DNA of 34,955 nucleotides, taken from NCBI GenBank assembly GCA_949285905.1, contig CASDZV010000075.1, forward strand, positions 1-34,955, given 5' to 3'. The position numbers were made by a program, and so were the translations under genes. Positions 24,503 through 31,722 of this stretch are shown here, one piece after another. Each line of letters starts with the position of its first letter. Position 1 is the stretch's first letter. The notes beneath the pieces were generated by a model. The model searched no databases, was not told the origin of the DNA, and saw only the letters and a list, made by a program, of their open reading frames with translations. Source of the DNA: an uncultured Spirochaetales bacterium. GTDB lineage: Bacteria; Spirochaetota; Spirochaetia; Sphaerochaetales; Sphaerochaetaceae.

Positions 24503-25643
24503 GATCGGATTTTGCTTCTTCGTCCACAATCTCCCATGGCATTGAGACATCTGTGCGTCCGAATGCTCCGAAGGAAGCTGAGGCAAGGTACACAGGTCTT
24601 CTCAGCCCGAATCGTTCAATCATCCCCTCTGGTCGGAGATCATAGTGATCTGTAATCCATTTCACAATACGCTCCTCGCTTATTTTCCCTGTACCGTAGG
24701 TGAATGCAGATAGCGACACAGGTTCAGCGACACCTATTGCATAGGCAGCCTGAAGCTCACACTCATCTGCCGCTCCTGCTGCGACAATCGTCTTTGCGAT
24801 GTTGCGGAGCATCAGCGCTGCGCTCCTGTCGACTTTTGTAGGGTCTTTCCCGGAGAATGCACCGCCGCCATGATGTGCGTAGCCACCATATGTGTCCGCA
24901 ATGATCTTCCGCCCAGTCAGACCTGTATCAGCTGCAGGTCCGCCAAGGACAAATCGTCCTGTCGGGTTGATGAAGAACTGTGTGTCGCTGTCCAGAAGCT
25001 CTCGCGGAAGGTTAGGCATGATGACAGTGTCTTTCAGGGCAGAGCGAAGAGTGTCCAGTGCTATGTCCTCATCGTGTTGTGCAGAGAGTACGACAGCTGC
25101 GATGCGCACAGGTTTTCTGCCATCATATTCCACTGTGATCTGGCTCTTTCCATCAGGACGAAGAAAAGACAGTGTGCCGTTCTCTCTTGCATCGCGCAGA
25201 GCCATTGTGAGCTTTCTGGACAGCGCGAGTGCCATCGGCATATATTCATCAGCTTCTGAAGAGGCATAGCCGAACATCATCCCCTGATCACCTGCACCGA
25301 GTGTTGTCCTGTCTTCATAGGCGGAATCAACACCCATCGCGATATCACCGGACTGTTGATGCAGCGAAACAGTTATCTCAGCCGAGTCATCAAAGCCATA
25401 TTCTGGTTTTGTATAGCCGATTGAGCGTATTACGCGCCTCGCGACTTCTTTGTAGTCAATATCGGCATTAGTTGTTATTTCTCCCATGATATGCAAAGCA
25501 CCAGGTTCTGCGGTTACTTCGCATGCGGAGCGTGAAAAAGGGTCCGCACTCAATAATTCATCAAGGATCCCATCTGCTATCTGGTCGCATACTTTATCGG
25601 GATGCCCGTTTGTAATCGATTCTGAAGTGAACAGTCGTCTCAT
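24486..25643 (-). CDS. metK: S-adenosylmethionine synthetase MetK
   Basis: Makes S-adenosylmethionine from ATP and methionine; it supplies the methyl donor used by the two methyltransferases near the start of the window. About 385 residues in three repeated alpha/beta domains. Motifs: TSESITNGHPDKVCDQIAD (ATP-binding, near the N-terminus), GAGDQGMMFGYA (about 112-123) and GGGAFSGKDPTKVDRSAA (P-loop-like, about 253-270). The start at 25643 gives the usual N-terminus MRRLFTSES and lies seven nt after a TACAAT hexamer. An alternative ATG at 25661 would add six residues and has no Shine-Dalgarno either. It follows a TetR gene on the same strand. Confidence 0.96.
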   Translation of the reverse strand: MRRLFTSESITNGHPDKVCDQIADGILDELLSADPFSRSACEVTAEPGALHIMGEITTNADIDYKEVARRVIRSIGYTKPEYGFDDSAEITVSLHQQSGDIAMGVDSAYEDRTTLGAGDQGMMFGYASSEADEYMPMALALSRKLTMALRDARENGTLSFLRPDGKSQITVEYDGRKPVRIAAVVLSAQHDEDIALDTLRSALKDTVIMPNLPRELLDSDTQFFINPTGRFVLGGPAADTGLTGRKIIADTYGGYAHHGGGAFSGKDPTKVDRSAALMLRNIAKTIVAAGAADECELQAAYAIGVAEPVSLSAFTYGTGKISEERIVKWITDHYDLRPEGMIERFGLRRPVYLASASFGAFGRTDVSMPWEIVDEEAKSDLIRLL

Positions 25644-25650
25644 GCCAATG

Positions 25651-25679
25651 ATTGTATCCATGCTTCATTGTGTCTGCAA
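25651..25679 (-). promoter_or_regulatory. Predicted leaderless promoter of metK
   Basis: On the minus strand TTGCAG (25679-25674) and TACAAT (25656-25651) are 17 nt apart, and seven nt separate the -10 box from the ATG at 25643. The promoter overlaps the 3' end of the TetR gene. Confidence 0.45.
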
Positions 25680-26282
25680 TATACCTGAATTCCCGAATTT
25701 AATTATGTACTCTTCAGAGAGATACAGAAGCTGTCTTTTATAATTGAGCAGGAAAGAGGATGGATCAGGAGGGGATTCTTTGGCTATCCAGCGTATGATT
25801 GTCGCAACTAGCATGTCAGATGCAAGAGTGCAGCTGTCACTCTCCTCCGGGAGGTCAAGAACTTCCCCGATTGCTTTCTTTATTAATGGGAATATCAGAT
25901 AGTGAATTCTGCTATATGCGGAAACAAAGTTTCTGGAGTTGACAATCATGCGGTAGAAATTCCTGTCACCATAGAAGAAGCGGCATACTGTGACAACCGC
26001 ATCCCATCCTATGAGACTGTCTCTGATTTTCTCATCCAGTTTCCTTGCATCGGTATCAAGAATGTAGAGTGCAAGCGCTTCCTTCCCGGCAAAATGATAA
26101 TAAAAGCTCTGCCTGTTGATTCCTGAACATTTTGCAATCATGGAGATATCTACGGTCTCATATCCTTTTGCCGAAACAAGCTCCTTGAATGACGATGATA
26201 ATTTCATTCTTGTTTCTTTTGAACGTTTTGACAAAGCTGCACCGGAAGATGCTGCTTTTACAGAATAGTATTTGTTTCTCAT
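25665..26282 (-). CDS. TetR-family transcriptional regulator
   Basis: A 205-residue regulator. The N-terminal DNA-binding domain (about 21-70) contains SFKELVSAKGYETVDISMIAKCSGINRQSFYYHFAGKEAL, the standard TetR helix-turn-helix with FYYHF at its end. The C-terminal ligand domain is helical and divergent, similar in style to DhaS/TetR_C regulators. GGGGTGG precedes the ATG at 26282. It is divergent from the threonine dehydratase gene, 139 nt away, and directly upstream of metK on the same strand, so either could be a target. Confidence 0.88.
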   Translation of the reverse strand: MRNKYYSVKAASSGAALSKRSKETRMKLSSSFKELVSAKGYETVDISMIAKCSGINRQSFYYHFAGKEALALYILDTDARKLDEKIRDSLIGWDAVVTVCRFFYGDRNFYRMIVNSRNFVSAYSRIHYLIFPLIKKAIGEVLDLPEESDSCTLASDMLVATIIRWIAKESPPDPSSFLLNYKRQLLYLSEEYIIKFGNSGILQTQ

Positions 26283-26386
26283 TCCACCCCTTTTTTATGA
26301 TTATAAACCATAGAGACGGATATTACCAACAAAAATAGTCTTTTTTATATTTGATTGCTGGTTTTTGTATTTCAGCATTCTCCATC

Positions 26387-26415
26387 GTGACAGGCAGGGG
26401 ATGAATACGTATTAT
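26387..26415 (+). promoter_or_regulatory. Predicted leaderless promoter of threonine dehydratase gene
   Basis: GTGACA (26387-26392, five of six consensus) and TATTAT (26410-26415, five of six) are 17 nt apart. The -10 ends six nt before the ATG at 26422. Confidence 0.6.
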
Positions 26416-26421
26416 TGTACC

Positions 26422-27627
26422 ATGCTTACGTTAGATACAGTTTATCAGGCATCGTTTGCTCTGAGAGAAGTTGCCAGAGAGACGGATCTGATCCGTGCTC
26501 CCCGTATGTTTCCATCACAGGAGGTGTATCTCAAGACAGAAAACCTCCAGACCACTGGCTCTTTCAAAGTTCGTGGCGCTTATTACAAGATTTCCCGGCT
26601 GACAGATGAGCAGAAGAAGAAAGGTGTTATCGCATGCTCCGCGGGTAATCATGCGCAGGGTGTGGCCCTTGCTGCCTCAAGGCAGGGAATTGATGCCGTT
26701 ATCTGTATTCCTGAAGGGGCTCCAATCTCAAAGGTTGAAGCAACCCGTGCTTATGGCGCGAATGTCGAGCTTGTCAAAGGTGTTTACGATGATGCCTATA
26801 ATCGTGCACTTGAGATAATGAAGGAGACTGGCAGGACAATGATCCATCCATTCAATGATCCTGATGTCATTGCTGGTCAGGGGACCATAGGTCTGGAGAT
26901 TCTTCAGCAGCTGCCGGATGTCGATACCATCATTGTTCCAGTAGGAGGTGGCGGACTCATTGCAGGTGTGGCCTTCACTGTCAAAATGCTCAAGCCTGGC
27001 GTGAAGATTTACGGTGTGCAGTCTTCTGGTGCCCCGTCAATGGTTGATTCCCTTCATGATCATAAGGTGGAGACGCTTGCCTCTGTCTCAACAATTTCTG
27101 ATGGTATTGCCGTAAAGTGTCCTGGAGATCTGACATACTCGCTCTGCGAGAAATATGTTGATGATGTAGTGACAGTCTCCGATGATGAGACAGCTGTGGC
27201 TATTCTCGATCTGATGGAGAAGCAGAAGCTCGTCTCAGAAGGTGCTGGAGCTGTTTCAGTGGCTGCTGCTCTCTTCAATAAGGTACCGATAACGAAAGGC
27301 AAGACAGTCTGCCTGGTATCGGGAGGCAATATTGATGTGACGATTCTTTCAAGGGTCATCAACAGAGCTCTTATCAAGGAAGGGCGGCTTGCGGATATCA
27401 CAGTTGAGCTGATAGACAAGCCCGGTCAGCTTGTAGAGGTTTCCTCGATTATCGCGGCATCCGGCGCGAATGTCGTAGGTGTCCATCATGACAAGACCGG
27501 AAATGAGAAATACCTGAATAACTGTACGCTCCGTGTTTCGATGGAAACAAGGGATTTCGAGCATATCAATGAGATCAAGAGAAAGCTCTCAGAGGCGGGC
27601 TTCCAGTTTGTCGGCGAAGATAAATGA
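26422..27627 (+). CDS. ilvA: Threonine ammonia-lyase (threonine dehydratase) with ACT domain
   Basis: A PLP enzyme that deaminates threonine to 2-oxobutanoate, about 401 residues. The PLP lysine is Lys49 in TGSFKVRGAY, the phosphate-binding glycine loop is VPVGGGGLIAG (about 172-182), and CSAGNHAQGVA (about 72-82) is also conserved. A C-terminal ACT domain begins near residue 325 (DITVELIDKPGQLVEVSSIIAASGANV). One ACT domain fits the catabolic/IlvA-short type, so tdcB is also possible. The frame extends to 26365. The ATG at 26422 gives the family's usual N-terminus and is preceded by a good promoter-like sequence at leaderless spacing. The alternative ATG at 26401 directly touches GGGG. Its stop overlaps the HAD gene by 4 nt. 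Confidence 0.9.
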   Translation: MLTLDTVYQASFALREVARETDLIRAPRMFPSQEVYLKTENLQTTGSFKVRGAYYKISRLTDEQKKKGVIACSAGNHAQGVALAASRQGIDAVICIPEGAPISKVEATRAYGANVELVKGVYDDAYNRALEIMKETGRTMIHPFNDPDVIAGQGTIGLEILQQLPDVDTIIVPVGGGGLIAGVAFTVKMLKPGVKIYGVQSSGAPSMVDSLHDHKVETLASVSTISDGIAVKCPGDLTYSLCEKYVDDVVTVSDDETAVAILDLMEKQKLVSEGAGAVSVAAALFNKVPITKGKTVCLVSGGNIDVTILSRVINRALIKEGRLADITVELIDKPGQLVEVSSIIAASGANVVGVHHDKTGNEKYLNNCTLRVSMETRDFEHINEIKRKLSEAGFQFVGEDK

Positions 27628-28439
27628 TTGATTTCTTCTTTGATATAGATGGTACGATTCTTCCTTTTGGCTGCCCTGTGCCTGAAAGCGCGGTCAGGGC
27701 AATCAGGCACTTGAGAGAAATTGGGAACAGGGCATTCCTTGCCACCGGACGCAGTGCCGTTGAAGTCTCACCGTCCGTGCTCGGGATCGGGTTCGATGGT
27801 GGTGTTTTCTCCGCCGGTGCTGATGTCGTGGCAGATGGAAAGCATATATACACACTGGCGATGAATGAGTCAGAAAAAAAGGAGCTTTTCTCATACTGCA
27901 GGAAAGAAGGATTCTATCTTTTGGTACAGACTCCTGCAGGGACATATGTATCGCAGGAAGCTCTTGATTTCTGGCGCTCTGCCATGCATCGCTATACAGG
28001 CACGGAAGTCCAGCTTTCTGCTTTGCTTGTCTCAGATTCCATTCCGCAGGACGCCAGTGTGACCAAGCTTCTCTATGTTACTGAGCACACTCCTCTGGAA
28101 AAGGTGAGAGCAGACCTTTCATCACATTTCGATGTCGTGAACAATACTGTAGGATTGCCTTCTGACATGATGGGAGAGATTGTCATTAAAGGTATTTCCA
28201 AAGCAACCGGAATCGATAAAATCGTAGCTCATTATGGTAACAGCCTAGAGTATACGGTTGCGTTCGGCGATGGCGCTAATGATATCGAGATGGTTGAACA
28301 TGCCGGTATTGGTATTGCCATGGGCAACGCCTCCTCCGATCTGAAAGCTGTTGCGGACTGGATTGCTCCCGATGTCAGCAAAGACGGGCTTGCAGCTGGT
28401 ATTGATTATGTTCTTGGCTGTTTTTCTGGCAGGCTCTGA
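27624..28439 (+). CDS. Cof-type HAD-IIB family phosphatase
   Basis: A 271-residue cytoplasmic phosphatase of the haloacid dehalogenase superfamily. Motif I is FFDIDGTILP (nucleophile Asp7, Asp9). Motif II is the threonine in FLATGRS (about 38-44). Motif III/IV is KATGIDKIVAHYG followed by FGDGANDIEMVEHAGIGIAMGNA (about 213-235). The cap is the C2b type between motifs II and III. Substrates are typically sugar phosphates or flavin phosphates and cannot be predicted. The ATGA overlap with the threonine dehydratase gene indicates co-transcription. Confidence 0.92.
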   Translation: MIDFFFDIDGTILPFGCPVPESAVRAIRHLREIGNRAFLATGRSAVEVSPSVLGIGFDGGVFSAGADVVADGKHIYTLAMNESEKKELFSYCRKEGFYLLVQTPAGTYVSQEALDFWRSAMHRYTGTEVQLSALLVSDSIPQDASVTKLLYVTEHTPLEKVRADLSSHFDVVNNTVGLPSDMMGEIVIKGISKATGIDKIVAHYGNSLEYTVAFGDGANDIEMVEHAGIGIAMGNASSDLKAVADWIAPDVSKDGLAAGIDYVLGCFSGRL

Positions 28440-28446
28440 GCCTGCC
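28428..28446 (+). terminator. Inverted repeat at the end of the HAD gene
   Basis: GGCAGGCTC (28428-28436) and GAGCCTGCC (28438-28446) form a perfect inverted repeat around one base and span the stop codon at 28437-28439. No T-run follows, so terminator function is uncertain. Confidence 0.35.
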
Positions 28447-28524
28447 CTGCTATAAAGTGAACAATTTTCTTTCATTCTGTAACAATCTGTACTAAAATGT
28501 AAGAACCAGATGGGGAGGCAGAGA

Positions 28525-29136
28525 ATGGAGGAAAAGAAAAGAATAAAAGCCGAATACCGTAGCTCTCTGCGATCCAAGCGCCTGATCAGGGAAGCTCTTA
28601 TCAGGATGATGCGTGAGAAGCCTTTTGAGAAAATCACCATCACTGATATCGTGAAGACTGCGGATATCAACAGGGGAACGTTCTATGCCCATTTCCGGGA
28701 TACTAGTGAAGTTCTTTCCTCAATCAAGGAGCTTGCGGAGTCTGAGATATCGGAGGTATTGAATGGACTCACCCCTGATATGCTGCTTGCCAATCCAAGA
28801 CTGCTTTTCGATTCGCTGACAGCAATGCTGGCAAAGGACAGAGAGTATTACCGTCTTATTCTCTCTGTGGAGGAATTCAGAAGAGCCATCATGGAAAACA
28901 GGCAGCGTATAGTGAATGATTATCTGATGAAATCGACCGCGGTACAGCGTCTGTCTTCAGATCCTTCTGTAAAGCAGAGCATCGTCGCGACATTTGATTT
29001 TCTTGTTGCCGGTGTAATGGGGCTTTATGCAGATGTGCTCTCAGAAGCCATACCAGCCCAGCTGGAAGATCTTCCGGAGACGCTCGCGAAAATAACAGGC
29101 TGCGCGTTACGCCAGCTTGCAGATCCTCTCAGATAA
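28525..29136 (+). CDS. TetR-family transcriptional regulator
   Basis: About 203 residues. The N-terminal domain shows RLIREALIRMMREKPFEKITITDIVKTADINRGTFYAHFRDTSEVL (about 15-60), a clear TetR helix-turn-helix ending in FYAHF. The C-terminal domain is helical, of the TetR_C_7-like type often found in Firmicutes and spirochaetes, with an unknown ligand. The start at 28525 is preferred because GGGGAGG lies about seven nt upstream; the ATG at 28510 includes that site in the coding region. Its 3' end overlaps that of the convergent DnaJ gene by 8 nt. Confidence 0.87.
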   Translation: MEEKKRIKAEYRSSLRSKRLIREALIRMMREKPFEKITITDIVKTADINRGTFYAHFRDTSEVLSSIKELAESEISEVLNGLTPDMLLANPRLLFDSLTAMLAKDREYYRLILSVEEFRRAIMENRQRIVNDYLMKSTAVQRLSSDPSVKQSIVATFDFLVAGVMGLYADVLSEAIPAQLEDLPETLAKITGCALRQLADPLR

Positions 29137-29716
29137 TACAGCAGCAGGGAAAGAATGGGAAACAGCATGGGAAGAATCCTGTGCTGAAACCTCCGAATGA
29201 TCTTGAGTAGTCCTCGTAAGCTGTCCGCCTGCCTGCAAGCCTGTCCCTGAATGCAAGATATGTTGCATTCCCCGGTTCCTTGGAAATCGCAATCTCGATA
29301 TCTCTCATGGCGCTGACTGTGTCGCCTGTGTGTGCTTCAGCATATGAAGCGAGGTAGTACCATCTGCCTGAACGGCGCTCTTGTGGAACCGATCGCAGTG
29401 CATTAAGAGCTTCAACAAAACGTCTGGCATTGATATATGCGACAGCGGCTCTAAGCTCGATAGGTTCTTCTGCTTCTTCATTCCTGTAGTGGCCATATCC
29501 ATAGTTGTAGCTGTATGATGAACCGCTGGAGAAGCTCTCTTTGTGATTGATTATCTGATCATAAGCTGCATTGATTTCCTGCATCTTGCGGGCAGCTTCA
29601 GGGCTGTTTCCTGCAACATCCGGATGATATTTCTTCGCCAGAGTCTTATATGCTTTCTTGACTTCTTCGTCAGAGGCATTGGGCTTGAGTCCAAGCACGC
29701 TGTATGGATCGTTCAC
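29129..29716 (-). CDS. J-domain (DnaJ-like) protein with cysteine-rich tail
   Basis: A 195-residue co-chaperone-like protein. The N-terminal J domain (about 3-60) has the HPD triad (residues 31-33) in KKYHPDVAGN, needed to stimulate Hsp70 ATPase. A Ser/Tyr/Gly-rich linker is followed by a helical, TPR-like region (about 85-160). The C-terminus is unusual: FFPCCFPFFPCCCII, with five cysteines among aromatic residues, which could be lipidated, bind metal or insert in membrane. The GTG start at 29716 overlaps the upstream stop by 4 nt (GTGA), with AGGAAGAG before it. It is the last gene of a three-gene operon. It is not the housekeeping dnaJ. Confidence 0.85.
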   Translation of the reverse strand: MNDPYSVLGLKPNASDEEVKKAYKTLAKKYHPDVAGNSPEAARKMQEINAAYDQIINHKESFSSGSSYSYNYGYGHYRNEEAEEPIELRAAVAYINARRFVEALNALRSVPQERRSGRWYYLASYAEAHTGDTVSAMRDIEIAISKEPGNATYLAFRDRLAGRRTAYEDYSRSFGGFSTGFFPCCFPFFPCCCII

Positions 29717-30510
29717 TTTTTCTCTTCCTTGAATTTTGACCAGATTCCACTGTATAGGATATTTCTCAGAATGAAAACATACTGATCTACGGGGAGACGT
29801 TCGAATGCGGCAGAGGCTGTGGAAGCGGCATCGAGCAGCATCTGGCGCATCTGGGATTCTGTAATGTCCTTCGGCAGTGGATTATAAGCGCCTTCTTTCT
29901 CATCTTTCTTTCTGTCACACCATGCGTCCAGAAGATAGATGAACCGTCCTAGTCCACAGCCAAGACTTCTGAGGTCATCCCGGAAGAACGATGAGTCGTC
30001 GTAGACGAAGACTTCACCCAGAATCTTCCCGAACAAGAGAGCCATTGCTTCTGCATCTCTCGAGTTCTTTTCCTCATTCTCTCCAATCTGGCTCAGTCCT
30101 TCTTTTATGCATTGTGCTATGCGTGGATACTTTTTTTCGAGATCCGGGAGAAGAGTTCTCATTTTCTTCTCCTCGCTCATTCCTTTCCCCTCATCATGGA
30201 CTTTATCCAGAAGCGAGTAGTAACCGAGCAGCATCTGCATATCCGCAGCATATTCTGAGAACCGGGTCGTGGCGTAGCTATGTTCCTTCACTGGATGAGG
30301 AATGCAGCGCTCTGTTCCTTTTGTCTCCTCTGAATCTGCTGTATCTGAAAGCACCATCTCCAGAAAGACCATATCATATGAGAGTGCGAGAATGGCTTTC
30401 TGCCCATATTTTTCCCTCAGCGTCCTGCATAGTCCGCAGTAATGAGCCTTGTAGATCTCCTTCTCTTCCTTTGAAAGCATTGATGCATTGGCAAGCACAT
30501 ATCCAAACAT
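29713..30510 (-). CDS. DUF5685-like protein
   Basis: A 265-residue helical protein. The N-terminus MFGYVLANASMLSKEEKEIYKAHYCGLCRTLREKYGQKAILALSYD, with its YCGLC motif at about 24-28, resembles DUF5685 proteins as I recall them. Further cysteines occur in the middle (IPHP region) and at GLGRFIYLLDAWCD (about 186-200), suggesting a metal site. The function is not known. The ATG at 30510 lies one base after the stop of the zinc-ribbon gene, and its own stop overlaps the DnaJ-like start, so the three are co-expressed. Confidence 0.75.
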   Translation of the reverse strand: MFGYVLANASMLSKEEKEIYKAHYCGLCRTLREKYGQKAILALSYDMVFLEMVLSDTADSEETKGTERCIPHPVKEHSYATTRFSEYAADMQMLLGYYSLLDKVHDEGKGMSEEKKMRTLLPDLEKKYPRIAQCIKEGLSQIGENEEKNSRDAEAMALLFGKILGEVFVYDDSSFFRDDLRSLGCGLGRFIYLLDAWCDRKKDEKEGAYNPLPKDITESQMRQMLLDAASTASAAFERLPVDQYVFILRNILYSGIWSKFKEEKK

Positions 30511-30511
30511 A

Positions 30512-30910
30512 TCACGTTCTCTTCACAAACTGATGTCCGCAGTGCGGACACGTAATGCGTATTTTACCTTTTCCACGGGGAACCCGGAGCTCTTTTTTGC
30601 ATTCAGGACATTTGTAGTAAGCATGCGTTTTCTCGTCTTCTCTGCGTTGCTTCCTTTTCTCTGCGCTCTCTTTGTGGTTCCTGAATATCGAAAGGAATCG
30701 TTCATTTTCGACTCTTCGTTTTGCTGTGTTTGTGCTCAGCATGCGGAAAAGGGCTGCGCCAACTGCAGCGATTGCAAGTGCAGATACCAGGTAACGCATG
30801 ATTTCATTGGTGATGACAGAAGCAGCTACTGCTATGATGAGAGCCAGTGCTGTCAGGAATACAGATAAAGCATCAGAGCCGTTACGCCCCGCAAAAAAAC
30901 CATTGCTCAT
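30512..30910 (-). CDS. Membrane protein with C-terminal zinc ribbon
   Basis: About 132 residues: an N-terminal pair of hydrophobic segments (about 15-31 and 38-56), a charged helical stretch, and a C-terminal zinc ribbon with CPEC (101-104) and CPHC (121-124). No named family is assigned. The start at 30910 is chosen over the longer frame from 30967 because a perfect TTGACA (30945-30940) and GATATT (30922-30917) are 17 nt apart, and the -10 ends six nt before this ATG. The longer form would run through the promoter and into the divergent one. It heads the operon with the DUF5685-like and J-domain genes. Confidence 0.75.
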   Translation of the reverse strand: MSNGFFAGRNGSDALSVFLTALALIIAVAASVITNEIMRYLVSALAIAAVGAALFRMLSTNTAKRRVENERFLSIFRNHKESAEKRKQRREDEKTHAYYKCPECKKELRVPRGKGKIRITCPHCGHQFVKRT

Positions 30911-30916
30911 AGAATG

Positions 30917-30967
30917 AATATCATAACGGATTGGAGAGTTGTCAAATGATAGTCCCCGGTTCATCAT
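30917..30967. promoter_or_regulatory. Divergent leaderless promoter pair with overlapping -35 boxes
   Basis: Minus strand: TTGACA (30945-30940), 17 nt, GATATT (30922-30917), six nt, ATG at 30910. Plus strand: TTGTCA (30939-30944), 17 nt, CATCAT (30962-30967), six nt, ATG at 30974. The two -35 hexamers overlap on five bases, so the promoters should compete for polymerase. Confidence 0.65.
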
Positions 30968-30973
30968 TTAGGT

Positions 30974-31699
30974 ATGGATATTATTGCGCACAGGGGTTAC
31001 AGCGGAAAATACCCCGAGAATACTATGCTCAGCTTCTCCAAAGCAGTGGAGAACGGAGCGGATGCTATTGAACTGGATGTGCACCTTTCCCGAGATGGGG
31101 AGGTGATGATTGTCCACGATGAGGCACTTAAGCGGACAACAGGCAGAGATGGCGCCGTTTATGATTATACGCGTTCTGAACTTGAGAAGATGAATGCAGG
31201 CAGAACGAAGAACGATGAATTTGGTTTTACTCCGATTCCTTCTCTTGAGGAGTATCTGACAGCAATCAAGGACACTGCGCTTTATACGAACATAGAGCTT
31301 AAGACCGCGCCTGTTTATTACCCAGGAATCGAGGAGAAGACAATTTCCTTGATTCAGCGGTTCAATCTGGATGGTAGAATCATTTTCTCGTCATTCAACT
31401 GGCTCTCTGTGCTCAGAGTGCGTCAGATTGCACCACAGTTCCCTGTTGGCCTTCTTTTCGACGGGATGATGCTTAAGAATATCGGGAATGAGATGAAGGC
31501 GATGGGAATAGAATGCTATCATCCATCATTCCGTATTCTCTCTGGCGAAGCGGTAGAGGAGCTGCATGAGAATGGCAGGCGTATCAATGTCTGGACAGTC
31601 AATGATGAAACTTCGATGCTTCAGTGCAGGGACTGGGGTATTGACGGGCTCATCACTAACGAGATTGTGAAAGCCAGAGAAGTGCTTGACGCTATTTAA
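30974..31699 (+). CDS. Glycerophosphodiester phosphodiesterase
   Basis: A 241-residue TIM-barrel phosphodiesterase that hydrolyses glycerophosphodiesters to glycerol-3-phosphate and an alcohol. Motifs: IAHRGYSGKYPENT (His6, Arg7, Glu15), ELDVHLSRDGEVMIVHDEAL (Glu33, Asp35, catalytic His48), IELKTAP (about 98-104) and VWTVND (about 206-211). No signal peptide is present, so it is probably cytoplasmic, of the UgpQ type. The start at 30974 follows a promoter-like element by six nt without a Shine-Dalgarno. The zur promoter's -35 lies in its last codons. Confidence 0.92.
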   Translation: MDIIAHRGYSGKYPENTMLSFSKAVENGADAIELDVHLSRDGEVMIVHDEALKRTTGRDGAVYDYTRSELEKMNAGRTKNDEFGFTPIPSLEEYLTAIKDTALYTNIELKTAPVYYPGIEEKTISLIQRFNLDGRIIFSSFNWLSVLRVRQIAPQFPVGLLFDGMMLKNIGNEMKAMGIECYHPSFRILSGEAVEELHENGRRINVWTVNDETSMLQCRDWGIDGLITNEIVKAREVLDAI

Positions 31700-31717
31700 T
31701 CTGAGAATTATTCTCAG
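31686..31717 (+). promoter_or_regulatory. zur-znu promoter with palindromic operator
   Basis: A -35-like TTGACG (31686-31691) is 17 nt from a -10-like TATTCT (31709-31714), eight nt before the GTG at 31723. The perfect 17-bp palindrome CTGAGAATTATTCTCAG (31701-31717) covers the spacer and -10. This is the expected place for autorepression by the Fur-family regulator encoded next. A TATAAT at 31732-31737 lies inside the coding region and is probably fortuitous unless translation starts further on. Confidence 0.65.
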
Positions 31718-31722
31718 TTTCT

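Noticed and set aside
29991..30533. 180-codon plus-strand open frame
   Set aside because: Antisense to the DUF5685-like gene. Ser/Arg/Leu-rich low-complexity shadow.
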